Assembly (NCBI GenBank): GCA_026988195.1 | Contig: JALSLS010000334.1 | Location: 1 to 11,912, forward strand | Reading direction: 5' to 3' | Origin: Methylomonas sp. | GTDB taxonomy: Bacteria > Pseudomonadota > Gammaproteobacteria > Methylococcales > Methylomonadaceae | Length of the DNA: 11,912 nucleotides | Shown: piece by piece, positions 1-6,652 of the stretch | Layout of the letters: each line of letters begins with the position of its first letter | How positions within the stretch are numbered: position 1 is the first letter of the stretch | Made by a program: the position numbers and the translations under genes | The notes under the pieces: model-generated | Seen by the model: only the letters and a program-made list of their open reading frames with translations | Databases searched by the model: none | What the model was told of the DNA's origin: nothing

Positions 1-18
1 TTTATTTGCATTCCTTAG

Positions 19-177
19 GAACGTGTATGGAATAGCTTCCCGAAATTATAACTTAGGATTTTTGTTTCAGATGGAATGATCTCATGAGGCGCATAGTAGG
101 CTACGCAACGAATGGGATCATTCCATCTGAAGAAAAAAGACAAGTTAGAAATCGGTAAGTTGTTTCATGCACGTTCC
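19..177. mobile_element. Hairpin MITE-like element, copy 1
   Basis: A 159-bp imperfect palindrome whose ends start GAACGTGTATGG and finish TCATGCACGTTC(C). It is flanked by direct TTAG at 15-18 and 178-181, consistent with a 4-bp target-site duplication. The arms form one long interrupted stem; near the tip the two strands pair through CAGATGGAATGATC (69-82) and its complement. The apical core GGCGCATAG...CTACGCAAC is shared with the other three copies. There is no coding capacity, so it would be non-autonomous if mobile. Copies 3 and 4 are nearly identical to it, and copy 2 is strongly diverged. Confidence 0.75.
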
Positions 178-181
178 TTAG

Positions 182-336
182 GAACGCGCACGGAATAACT
201 TAGGCAACTGACGCAGGATTTTTGTTCGTATTCAAGACGTATAAATAGGCGCATAGCAAGCTACGCAACTATTTATACAACGCAGAAGACGGACAAAAAG
301 ACAAGTTAGATGCTCAAGTTATTTCGTGCACGTTCC
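182..336. mobile_element. Hairpin MITE-like element, copy 2 (diverged)
   Basis: A 155-bp copy in the same orientation as copy 1, sharing the single TTAG at 178-181 as its left flank, with TTAG again at 337-340. Its stem sequence differs widely from the other copies but remains paired: GCACGGAATAACTT on the left pairs with AAGTTATTTCGTGC on the right, and TATAAATAG pairs with CTATTTATA around the core. The core GGCGCATAGCAAGCTACGCAAC is intact, as are the AGGATTTTTGT and ACAAAAAGACAAGTTAGA blocks. The right flank abuts the stop codon of the thioredoxin gene (341-343). Confidence 0.7.
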
Positions 337-340
337 TTAG

Positions 341-847
341 CTAATCTTCGGCCACTAATGTTTCGATCATTTGCTGTAGCTCACCTATCTCTCCAGAACG
401 AAAACCCAGATGGATATATCGAACAATCCCCTGTTTATCAATCAAATAGGTTGATGGCATTGCCTGTACCGCAAAAGATTTCGCACAGACCTGCTCTGGG
501 TCATAAGCCAAGGTGAAGTCAGCGGGTAGCTTAGTTAAAAACTCATCAGCGTCACTCAACGGCTGGTCTAAATTAACTGCAACAATCTGTAAATCACTCG
601 ACTTAAAGGTACGCTGCAACTTATTCATATAAGGAAACGATTTTGCACAAGGGGCGCACCAAGAAGCCCAAAAATCCACATACAACACCTTTCCTGAGTA
701 CCGGTTTAAGTGTAAGGTCGCCGCAACATCATTCAATGGCTTTAAGTTACAATCAGGCATTTTTTCGCCCACTGTCACCGCCCAAGCATTTTGTGTTGCT
801 GCAAGTACAATAATACCTAATACAATATACTGTTTTATATGGTTCAC
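341..847 (-). CDS. TlpA/ResA-like periplasmic thioredoxin
   Basis: A 168-residue exported thioredoxin-fold protein. A signal peptide or N-terminal anchor covers residues 1-23 (cleavage likely after AWA). The redox motif W-C-A-P-C is at 63-67 within a VDFWASWCAPC block, and the cis-proline is at 131 (AMPSTYLID). The AhpC/TSA-thioredoxin layout matches the TlpA/ResA/CcmG group, which reduces disulfides in the periplasm, for instance in apocytochrome c or metal-binding partners. The start is GTG; a TAA lies six codons upstream in frame and no ATG is available. The Shine-Dalgarno (AGAAAG) is weak. The gene lies downstream of 935-1390 on the same strand but behind a terminator, so it may have its own promoter. 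The stop codon abuts hairpin element copy 2. The fold is certain; the substrate is unknown. Confidence 0.9.
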   Translation of the reverse strand: MNHIKQYIVLGIIVLAATQNAWAVTVGEKMPDCNLKPLNDVAATLHLNRYSGKVLYVDFWASWCAPCAKSFPYMNKLQRTFKSSDLQIVAVNLDQPLSDADEFLTKLPADFTLAYDPEQVCAKSFAVQAMPSTYLIDKQGIVRYIHLGFRSGEIGELQQMIETLVAED

Positions 848-886
848 AATCGACTTTCTATTTTAAAAACCTTTCTACTTATAGCA

Positions 887-915
887 AAAAAGCGCCTGTA
901 AAACAGACGCTTTTT
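887..915 (-). terminator. Rho-independent terminator after the small exported protein gene
   Basis: A 12-bp stem AAAAGCGCCTGT / ACAGACGCTTTT with a 3-nt loop and one mismatch, which becomes a G-U wobble on the minus strand. Read on the minus strand it ends in a run of T. It lies 20 bp past the stop of the 935-1390 gene and 40 bp before the thioredoxin start. It may act in both directions, as the plus strand also ends in TTTTT. Confidence 0.7.
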
Positions 916-934
916 GGTAACTGACTACAAACAA

Positions 935-1390
935 TTACTGATCTTGAACGGGAGTTGTTGGCACTGTTGTTGGGGTATGATCCCCTGCTGCATTCTCACA
1001 ATGGTATTCAATAAAATAGACTTGGTTTCCCACTCTGGTATGGTTAGCTATCATAGTATAAACACCATTTCCTGCATTTACCGAGACCAGTGGACTATAA
1101 GCATCATTCCCTCCAACCAAATCGGTTGAGGTAACAGCTTTACCATCTTTGTATATTACTAGACTTATAAAATTAGAGTCATCAGGGCTAAAATCTTTGA
1201 TATTAGCCACCAGCCTTGCCGAATCGCCTAAAGTACTGCTACTTAAACAACTCACCTCCCAAACATCGGTTGCCCCAGCACCATTTGTTGCGAATAAAAG
1301 TTTAAACTTCAAATCATGTGCTGCGACTGAAGCCGCATACCCAGCTGAGAATAAAGAAAGAACCATTGCGAATATTATTTTATTTTTCAT
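935..1390 (-). CDS. Small exported protein of unknown function
   Basis: A 151-residue protein; I do not recognise the family. A clear Sec signal peptide is followed by a plausible cleavage after VAA (residue 24), giving a mature N-terminus HDLKFKLL; cleavage after GYA (19) is also possible. Two cysteines, C48 and C131, could form a disulfide, and the body alternates in a beta-rich pattern. The C-terminal tail is rich in Pro, Thr and Asp/Gln (residues 138-151). The ATG has no obvious Shine-Dalgarno. It lies 81 bp after the STN-HEAT gene on the same strand and before a terminator, so it probably ends the transcript begun by the PEP-CTERM gene at 3031. An N-terminal His on an exported protein would suit copper binding, but this is only a hint. 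Confidence 0.8.
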   Translation of the reverse strand: MKNKIIFAMVLSLFSAGYAASVAAHDLKFKLLFATNGAGATDVWEVSCLSSSTLGDSARLVANIKDFSPDDSNFISLVIYKDGKAVTSTDLVGGNDAYSPLVSVNAGNGVYTMIANHTRVGNQVYFIEYHCENAAGDHTPTTVPTTPVQDQ

Positions 1391-1471
1391 AAATTTATTT
1401 GTTTTTAATTGGGCTCTCTATTATTTAAGAAAACCTTACGTTTTAGTTAAAGAGATAGGCTCTCTCAATTA

Positions 1472-2305
1472 TTATTTATTTAAAGCATTTAGCTTCATTT
1501 CTGCCAATTGCCGCACTAGAGCGTCCCCATCTAATAACGCCAGTCTTAAAACGGCAGCATCCTGAGCCAAGTCTACCGCCTTTAAGCGGACAGAAGCCAC
1601 TGGATCCTGCAATGCTTGCTGTAATTCAAAAATAGCAGCTCGGCCATTTCGGTAGACCCAAGCAAACAACACCTGTTCCCTGACTCTAGCTGATTTATCA
1701 CCCATAGCCATCAGCAAAATATTATCGACCTCAATATTATCCATTGCTATTTTTGTCGCCAGATCTGCTATGGCATCAGCTCTTTGTTTAGGGTCAGCTG
1801 ATTCTAACTTAACAATCAATTGAGCAACGAGTTTCTCATCAGCTTGCTTAGTATTTTTAGGTATAGCTGCCAAATCAGCCCTATCCCCTTGGCAACTTAC
1901 TCCCCCCCTATCTTCCTGCAAGGTAAGACCGGCTAATGAGCTACCTAAGACCCATACCTCGCTAGGCATTCCCGCTTGCCCTTTATTATGAGCATATTGA
2001 TAGACAATATTTTGTGACTCCCCCAACAAACATTGCAAAACTGCTTTTAAATTATCAGCCACGCAAGTAGCTGTAATAAATACATCAGTTAACACCGAAT
2101 AATGAATTACAGCCCCAGTAACGCGACTCAATTCACTCAATACAGCCTTCAATGATGCCTGCTCAACCTGCAACTGGATATTGGCATTCAATTTTGGTCT
2201 GTATTTAACCAAAATTGATGAAACTCTGTTATTATCAGCATCCGTCTTAGCAAAGCTGTTATCCATAAGCAAACAACAGCAAAAAATGATTATTATGACT
2301 TTCAC
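1472..2305 (-). CDS. Exported protein with STN-like domain and HEAT repeats
   Basis: A 277-residue protein with a signal peptide (1-19, ending NSFA). Residues about 41-105 (LQVEQASLKAVLSELSRVTG..., then LKAVLQCLLG) resemble the short N-terminal secretin/TonB (STN) fold. Residues about 155-275 hold HEAT-type helical repeats, seen in DPKQRADAIADLA, KSARVREQVLFAWV, DPVASVRLKAVDLA and DALVRQLAEMKL. Both modules bind proteins, so a periplasmic scaffold or adaptor role is likely; no catalytic motif is visible. The start is GTG, embedded in an SD-like AAAGGTGA; a TGA lies three codons upstream, so no earlier start is possible. It begins 45 bp after the PEP-CTERM gene stop with no terminator between, suggesting co-transcription. 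Domain calls come from sequence pattern only. Confidence 0.8.
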   Translation of the reverse strand: MKVIIIIFCCCLLMDNSFAKTDADNNRVSSILVKYRPKLNANIQLQVEQASLKAVLSELSRVTGAVIHYSVLTDVFITATCVADNLKAVLQCLLGESQNIVYQYAHNKGQAGMPSEVWVLGSSLAGLTLQEDRGGVSCQGDRADLAAIPKNTKQADEKLVAQLIVKLESADPKQRADAIADLATKIAMDNIEVDNILLMAMGDKSARVREQVLFAWVYRNGRAAIFELQQALQDPVASVRLKAVDLAQDAAVLRLALLDGDALVRQLAEMKLNALNK

Positions 2306-2350
2306 CTTTAGTCAGTCTTAAACTGAGGTTGCAATAGGTTTAAACAAAAT

Positions 2351-3031
2351 TCAGCCTTGCTTTCTACTGCGCCCAACCGCACCCAAACCAGCGATTGCAG
2401 TAGCAAACAACCAAACAGCGGCAGGAACAGGAACAGCAGAAACATCACCTTCTATATAGACTTCATAAGGGCTTGGGGCTCCTGCAGTATTAAAAGCCCA
2501 AGTACTCCATTGTCTATCAGGATTTGTACCTCCAAAAAATTCTACATTAAAATCTACAAAACCATCCTCTACCGTACCGCCATAAATAGATGCATTTGGT
2601 GTAAAATCAAAACCTGCAACAGTAAACAAATAAGATCCAGCATCTAAATTATAGCTACCTCCTGTATCAGAAACACCTAAAGCTTCTGAATCTCCCTTGA
2701 TATACCCATTTTTGATTGCCACATCAAATATATTTTTTCCTGTTTGATTCAACCCATTTGTATCTCGTTCATCATCTGCATTCCCCACATCCCTCACAAA
2801 GTCATACTTTCCTGATGCAGCATTCAACTTAAACAACGCGCCATTAGAATCAAAACCATCTTGCAAGGTATCAACCCACAATGACACATTTCCCGAACTG
2901 TTATTATCAAAATAGAAAAAATCCACTTCACCATCAAAGGTATGAGTATCGGTATAGTTTAAAGTCACCGCTTGAGCAGTCCCTATTGAAAGCCCTAATA
3001 GGGCAATTGAAGCAAACATTTTAGTTTTCAT
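2351..3031 (-). CDS. PEP-CTERM sorting-domain exported protein (226 aa)
   Basis: The signal peptide is residues 1-21 (ending TAQA). An acidic, Asn/Gly-rich beta-type body follows, with features of pre-peptidase-like extracellular domains (HTFDGEVDFFYFDNNSSGNVSLWVDT, LDAGSYLFTVAGFD). The C-terminus (200-226) is an exosortase signal: VPVPAAVWLF, a hydrophobic stretch, then the basic GRSRKQG. Such proteins are cut and transferred by an exosortase and usually end up on the cell surface or in exopolysaccharide. The ATG has a good Shine-Dalgarno (AAGGAAA). It is first in an apparent minus-strand unit with the STN-HEAT gene 45 bp downstream. A sigma-54-type promoter 83 bp upstream fits the known association of PEP-CTERM systems with the PrsK/PrsR two-component system and RpoN. 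The precise function is unknown. Confidence 0.88.
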   Translation of the reverse strand: MKTKMFASIALLGLSIGTAQAVTLNYTDTHTFDGEVDFFYFDNNSSGNVSLWVDTLQDGFDSNGALFKLNAASGKYDFVRDVGNADDERDTNGLNQTGKNIFDVAIKNGYIKGDSEALGVSDTGGSYNLDAGSYLFTVAGFDFTPNASIYGGTVEDGFVDFNVEFFGGTNPDRQWSTWAFNTAGAPSPYEVYIEGDVSAVPVPAAVWLFATAIAGLGAVGRSRKQG

Positions 3032-3113
3032 TTTGTTTCCTTAAAAAATAATTAAATATAGTTAAAGTTCTACAATTTTTGACACTATTAACTTGTGCCC
3101 TAGCATCAGTTTC

Positions 3114-3129
3114 AGCACTTTTTATGCCA
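3114..3129 (-). promoter_or_regulatory. Putative sigma-54 (-24/-12) promoter for the PEP-CTERM gene at 3031
   Basis: The minus strand reads TGGCATAAAAAGTGCT. The GG and GC dinucleotides are separated by exactly 10 bases, and TGGCA at -24 and TGCT at -12 match the RpoN consensus. Predicted transcription would start near 3103, leaving a leader of about 70 nt before the ATG at 3031. Confidence 0.55.
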
Positions 3130-3175
3130 TAACAAGAAAGTGCCTTTAGTTCTTAATTGGTAACTACACGCCTAT

Positions 3176-3231
3176 ATCTTGTGCTCTTAATCCTCCTCTC
3201 AAGTGAGGGCGAAGGATTAAGAGCACAAGAT
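3176..3231. promoter_or_regulatory. Long perfect inverted repeat upstream of the sigma-54 promoter
   Basis: Arms ATCTTGTGCTCTTAATCCT (3176-3194) and its exact reverse complement (3213-3231) form a 19-bp perfect stem with an 18-nt centre that itself contains CTC...GAG pairing. It lies roughly 70-130 bp upstream of the predicted transcript start, the usual distance for an enhancer-binding-protein site in sigma-54 promoters. It could instead be a plus-strand terminator hairpin (AATTTTTAT follows), but no plus-strand gene precedes it. Confidence 0.5.
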
Positions 3232-3239
3232 AATTTTTA

Positions 3240-3423
3240 TAGGCTGAGTAGCCAGCCTTATTTTGACACAATATATAGAAGAAGAGTAATACATTCTTGC
3301 CTTCATAATTATTACATTATATAGGCCTAATATAAAACAAACTGAAGTGTCTAATTATTTCAAAAATATAGTTAAAATTTTAGATAAGCTTAGTAGGATT
3401 TACCTATGCCATTAATTTCAGCA
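3240..3423. other. Gene-free AT-rich spacer
   Basis: No credible coding sequence is visible. It includes a small inverted repeat, AGGCTG/CAGCCT (about 3241-3258). A diverged copy of the PEP-CTERM leader sequence sits at 3367-3423: ATATAGTTAAA followed by CCTA..CATTAATTTCAGCA, matching 3056-3117. With the sigma-54 site and hairpins listed separately, this accounts for the gap between 3032 and 3501. Confidence 0.5.
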
Positions 3424-3455
3424 TTTAAAAGTAGGTCATTTGACCCACTTTTAAA
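3424..3455 (-). terminator. Terminator of apbE
   Basis: A 15-bp stem TTTAAAAGTAGGTCA / TGACCCACTTTTAAA with one mismatch and a 2-nt centre, 47 bp past the apbE stop. The AT-rich base places a run of A before and T after the GC-containing tip in both directions, so it may work bidirectionally. Confidence 0.6.
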
Positions 3456-3501
3456 ATAAATCACGCCAAATAACACACTTTGTTTTTATTCACTTTCCTG
3501 T

Positions 3502-4398
3502 TCAATAAGTACCTCCCACTTTTCCATCCTGATCTACCCAAAGATACTTTAGCCCTAACTGCTTTAACCAACGCTTGCCCTGCCTTTCCATTAACATAGC
3601 CACTGTACAAGCACTCCCCGCTATAACACACTGCTGTGCGACAACAGTAACCGATGCCAACCCTCGTACAGGCCAGCCTGTTCTTGGATTTAGTACATGC
3701 CCGTATCGCTTGCCATTAATGACAATACACCGCTCATAATCCCCACTACTTGCAACAGCGCCGGAATACACCTCCAACCTTGTTAATAATCCCCCGGCTT
3801 TACGTGGATGACTAACCCCCACCAACCAAGGCTTACCATCAGGGTGTGGACCAATCACTTTAATATCTCCGCCTAAATTAACCAACCCGTTTCTCACACC
3901 GTGTTGCCAACAAATTGTTGCAGCACGATCTACCGCATACTCTTTCCCTATCCCACCAAAATCAAGCTGCATCCCAGGCATTGCAAAGCTTATAGCCGAT
4001 GCAGTTAGTTTCACTTTTTTCCAGCCTACCGTTTTCAAAAGCTTTTTTATATCCGCTTGCTTAGGTACTGTTTGCGATTTAAAGTCCCATGCCTTTCTAA
4101 GTACACCTGATGTAATATCAAATAAACCACCACTTTGCTGGTAACAAGTATTGGCATAATTAAGTAAAGCGGCTGTTTCCTCATCCACTGCAATACAGCC
4201 TCCTTTTTCAGCCACTCTATTGATGTCTGACAGCACACTTTCTTCTTTATATCGAGAATATCGTTGCTCAATTCTTAGCACATCAGAAATCACTTTATCT
4301 GCAATAGTTTGAGCTTTACGCTTATCTGTGCAATATATTTGCAGTTCACAGGGGGAACCCATGGCATTAAAGGGGAAATGATAAAGATTACTGGTCAT
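3502..4398 (-). CDS. apbE: FAD:protein FMN transferase (ApbE/Ftp family)
   Basis: A 298-residue enzyme that transfers FMN from FAD to a Thr/Ser of target flavoproteins (for example Nqr/Rnf-type and extracellular flavinylated proteins). Family motifs in order: FNAMGSPCE (10-19), RYSRY (46-50), FDITSG (93-98), LDFGGIGKEYAVD (145-157), VNLGGD (173-178), and SGDYER...YGHVLNPRTGWPV (218-244). I chose the ATG at 4396-4398. The open frame continues upstream to 4578, but those 60 codons lie almost wholly inside the hairpin element and are not expected in the protein. With this start there is no signal peptide or lipobox, unlike the classical lipoprotein ApbE, so it may act in the cytoplasm, or an original export signal may have been lost. 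No flavinylation target is recognised nearby. It is monocistronic, with its own terminator. Confidence 0.93.
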   Translation of the reverse strand: MTSNLYHFPFNAMGSPCELQIYCTDKRKAQTIADKVISDVLRIEQRYSRYKEESVLSDINRVAEKGGCIAVDEETAALLNYANTCYQQSGGLFDITSGVLRKAWDFKSQTVPKQADIKKLLKTVGWKKVKLTASAISFAMPGMQLDFGGIGKEYAVDRAATICWQHGVRNGLVNLGGDIKVIGPHPDGKPWLVGVSHPRKAGGLLTRLEVYSGAVASSGDYERCIVINGKRYGHVLNPRTGWPVRGLASVTVVAQQCVIAGSACTVAMLMERQGKRWLKQLGLKYLWVDQDGKVGGTY

Positions 4399-4424
4399 AT
4401 TTACTTTAAACTTTAGTAGGTTAG

Positions 4425-4583
4425 GAACGTGTATGGAATAACTTCCCGAAATTATAACGTAGGATTTTTGTTTCAGCTGGAATGATCTCATGAGGCGCAT
4501 AGCCAGCTTCGCAACGAATAAGATCATTCCAGCTGGAGCAAAAAGACAAGTTAGAAATCGGGAAGTTGTTTCATACACGTTCC
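4425..4583. mobile_element. Hairpin MITE-like element, copy 3 (upstream of apbE)
   Basis: A 159-bp copy flanked by TTAG at 4421-4424 and 4584-4587. Terminal arms GAACGTGTATGGAATAACTT / AAGTTGTTTCATACACGTTC pair almost fully. The inner stem reads CAGCTGGAATGATC / GATCATTCCAGCTG, differing from copy 1 by a compensatory A-T to C-G change. It begins 26 bp upstream of the apbE ATG and therefore forms its 5' region. Confidence 0.75.
4451..4456 (-). promoter_or_regulatory. Candidate -10 box for apbE inside hairpin element copy 3
   Basis: A perfect TATAAT on the minus strand within the element, reading outward to apbE; a start near 4444 would give a leader of about 45 nt. No convincing -35 box is seen at 17-18 bp. 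Copies 1 and 4 carry the same TATAAT. Confidence 0.3.
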
Positions 4584-4597
4584 TTAGCCTTCAAACA

Positions 4598-4699
4598 GTA
4601 ACCGCCCCCCCTTCTTTGGAAAAGAGGGGGGTTAGGAGGGATTTTATTAGATAAATCCCCCTCAATCCCCCTTTTTCAAAGGGGGAGGTGAACGGTTAC
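4598..4699. repeat. GTAACCG/CGGTTAC palindromic element, long form
   Basis: A 102-bp element bounded by GTAACCG and CGGTTAC. It contains C-rich and G-rich runs (CCCCCCCTTCTTTGG, GGGGGGTTAGGAGGGATTT, AAATCCCCCTCAATCCCCC) that fold into a long hairpin. Shorter versions with the same ends occur at 10205-10250 and 10499-10545. The AAATCCCCC...CAAAGGGGG type of repeat is widespread in environmental bacteria. Confidence 0.65.
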
Positions 4700-4815
4700 T
4701 TGAAACATGGTCTCAAATGGTTTTGAAATGTTAAAACAAATTCTGCTATTAATTCCTCTTTTAAGAAAGAAGAGGCATTAAAGCGTATCTTCAGCTTGTG
4801 AGTAGACAATGACAA

Positions 4816-4899
4816 TGTAAGAACGTCGGCGCGAAGATAATTGGCGGTTTTAGAGAAAAGAGCATTATTATAATCGCGCCGGGGGCGGACGCTCCTACA
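4816..4899. repeat. REP-like palindrome, copy with inverted core
   Basis: The right arm (CGCGCCGGGGGCGGACGCTCCTACA region, 4875-4899) matches the right arms at 10327-10353 and 10622-10648. The left arm (TGTAAGAACGTC...GGCGCGAA) has lost about six bases. The centre reads GGTTTTAGAGAAAAGAGC, the reverse complement of the centre of the other two copies, whereas both outer flanks keep the same orientation as theirs. It lies in the 414-bp gene-free spacer before the sulfotransferase gene. Confidence 0.65.
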
Positions 4900-5001
4900 G
4901 AATATTGCATTAAAGCAAATGCTAACGGCAGGGATTTTGCTTCCCATGCATCTATGCTCCGCATAAACTCTCAATTTAACATAAAAGAAAAATATAATTC
5001 T

Positions 5002-6522
5002 ATGTCAAACTACTTACACTTGGGTCAAACTGCTATTAATTCCCGCAACACGGCTGAAGCTGTTCACTGGTTTGAAAAGGCAGTACAAGAATCACCCAAT
5101 AATGCCCAAGCCCTAGCCTGTCTTGGCCAAGCACTGTGTTGGGATGACAAACCAAATCAAGGACTCAAGCTTTTACACAAAGCAGGAAGGCAATTAATCA
5201 AAAAAGCACGTAAAAGTAAAGATACCCAACCCCTTCTTGCTATGGCAGAACAGCTTCAATTTTGGAATGATTATCCAAACTCGCTTGAACTGGTTAAACA
5301 AGCCGTTCAAATAAACAAAAAAGATATTCGTGGCTTTCAAATTCTTGCCCATACCTATTCTAGGTTAAATAAAAACAAACTAGCCTTACTTGCCAGCCAG
5401 CAAGCTTTAAAAAAAGCCCCTGATAGTGCTATTTTAAACATTCAACAAGCCACTTTAGAAGCAAAAGAGGGCCAGCACGATCTTGCCATCAACCGCTTAA
5501 AATCAGTCTTAAACAAACCAGCGACTCATGAAGAGTTATTTCGCACCCACAAAGAACTCGCCATAATACTGGACAAAAAAGGCCACTACAGCGAGGTATT
5601 TCAACATTTAAACACAGCATCTGAACTTTCTAATTTATTGCCTGAAGTCAAAAAACAAGATGCTTCAGAGATCCCCAACATGCTTAATTGTTATCTTACC
5701 GAGTTTAATAGAGAACTGTTTAACCACTGCGCTAACCCCCAGACAAAAGATATAAAAAACCCGGTTTTTATCATTGGTTTTTTACGCTCAGGCACCACCT
5801 TAACCCAAGAAATACTAGATACCCACCCTGATACTTTTATTTCAGATGAAACGGATCTTGTATATGCTATGCGTGAAGAGCTGAACAAGCTTTCAGAATA
5901 CAAAGGCACTCTCCCCAGCCAATTAAAGAAAGCAACACCTCAAACGCTTGAGCATCTACGTCAGTTTTACTGGGATAGAGCGGTTAAAAAGCATGGTGAA
6001 AAAATTAAAAACAGTCTGTTTATTGATAAAACAACCATGAATACCTTTGATATTGGGCTAATCAACTGTATTTTTCCCCAAGCCAAAGTTATTTTTGTTA
6101 TGCGAGACCCTCGCGATGTATGCCTAAGTTGCTTTATGCAAGTAATGACCCCCACATCAACAACAATTCATTTATTAAATTGGGAAAAATTAATTAATTT
6201 ATACACCCATACCCTAGAGTGGTGGATCACCATTAAAAAACAATTAACACTGGATTATCATGAGTTTCGTTATGAAGATGCTATTAGCAATTTTGAACCA
6301 ACATTCCGTGAGGTATTTAACTTTCTGGGCTTAGAATGGACAGCTGCTGCCAATGATTTTCACCTACGCGCCGCAAAAAAATTCATCTCAAGCCCAAGCT
6401 TTAACCAAGTATCACAACCTTTATATTCTAGCTCGGTCGCTCGATGGAAACATTATGAAAAAGAGTTTACCGATGTAAACTCTAAACTACAACCCATTAT
6501 CCAAGCCTTCCACTACCAATAA
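5002..6522 (+). CDS. Tetratricopeptide-repeat sulfotransferase
   Basis: A 506-residue protein with two parts. Residues about 5-220 are TPR-type helical repeats, seen in TAEAVHWFEKAVQESPNNAQ, NSLELVKQAVQINKKD, KLALLASQQALKKAPDS and LAINRLKSVLNKP. Residues about 250-500 form a PAPS-dependent sulfotransferase domain: the 5'-phosphosulfate loop is FIIGFLRSGTTL (256-267) and the 3'-phosphate motif RDPRDVCLS (368-376). The fusion is common in proteobacterial proteins related to tyrosylprotein sulfotransferases; the acceptor may be a protein or a surface glycan. I chose the ATG at 5002 over the one at 4954 because the latter has no ribosome site and extends into repeat DNA; the Shine-Dalgarno (AAAGAAA) is weak in any case. 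No signal peptide is seen, so it probably acts in the cytoplasm. It stands alone, with no PAPS-synthesis genes nearby. Confidence 0.92.
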   Translation: MSNYLHLGQTAINSRNTAEAVHWFEKAVQESPNNAQALACLGQALCWDDKPNQGLKLLHKAGRQLIKKARKSKDTQPLLAMAEQLQFWNDYPNSLELVKQAVQINKKDIRGFQILAHTYSRLNKNKLALLASQQALKKAPDSAILNIQQATLEAKEGQHDLAINRLKSVLNKPATHEELFRTHKELAIILDKKGHYSEVFQHLNTASELSNLLPEVKKQDASEIPNMLNCYLTEFNRELFNHCANPQTKDIKNPVFIIGFLRSGTTLTQEILDTHPDTFISDETDLVYAMREELNKLSEYKGTLPSQLKKATPQTLEHLRQFYWDRAVKKHGEKIKNSLFIDKTTMNTFDIGLINCIFPQAKVIFVMRDPRDVCLSCFMQVMTPTSTTIHLLNWEKLINLYTHTLEWWITIKKQLTLDYHEFRYEDAISNFEPTFREVFNFLGLEWTAAANDFHLRAAKKFISSPSFNQVSQPLYSSSVARWKHYEKEFTDVNSKLQPIIQAFHYQ

Positions 6523-6652
6523 AAATAGGTCAAATCACACACTTAGCTAAGCTTAAATACTACCTTCTGTGTAACAACCCCAACAATACCTTGCTGCTAA
6601 TATGCTTTATTTTATGGCCTGTTTTTTGCTTGTAACTCTATTATTGAATAAG

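Noticed and set aside
15..340. CRISPR-like array suggested by two adjacent repeats
   Set aside because: The units are ~157-bp hairpins without spacers, and no cas gene is present.
1149..1565. 138-codon plus-strand frame
   Set aside because: Antisense to two exported-protein genes with clear signal peptides; no domain recognisable.
3261..3275. TTTTGACAC repeated at 3077 and 3261 as a shared -35 element
   Set aside because: Too short and in AT-rich DNA; no matching -10 at proper spacing on either copy.
4399..4578. N-terminal 60-residue extension of the apbE reading frame
   Set aside because: Encoded almost entirely by hairpin element copy 3, and ApbE homology begins just after the ATG at 4396-4398.
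4598..4699. Rho-independent terminator of a neighbouring gene
   Set aside because: The hairpin is long and GC-rich, but no gene ends nearby on either strand and no T run follows; shared ends with other copies mark it as a repeat.
4696..4974. 92-codon minus-strand frame
   Set aside because: Runs through the REP-like palindrome and the GTAACCG element; no domain, no ribosome site, repeat-derived.
6531..6560. CTTAGCTAAG palindrome after the sulfotransferase gene as a terminator
   Set aside because: The stem is only five base pairs with no loop and no T run.
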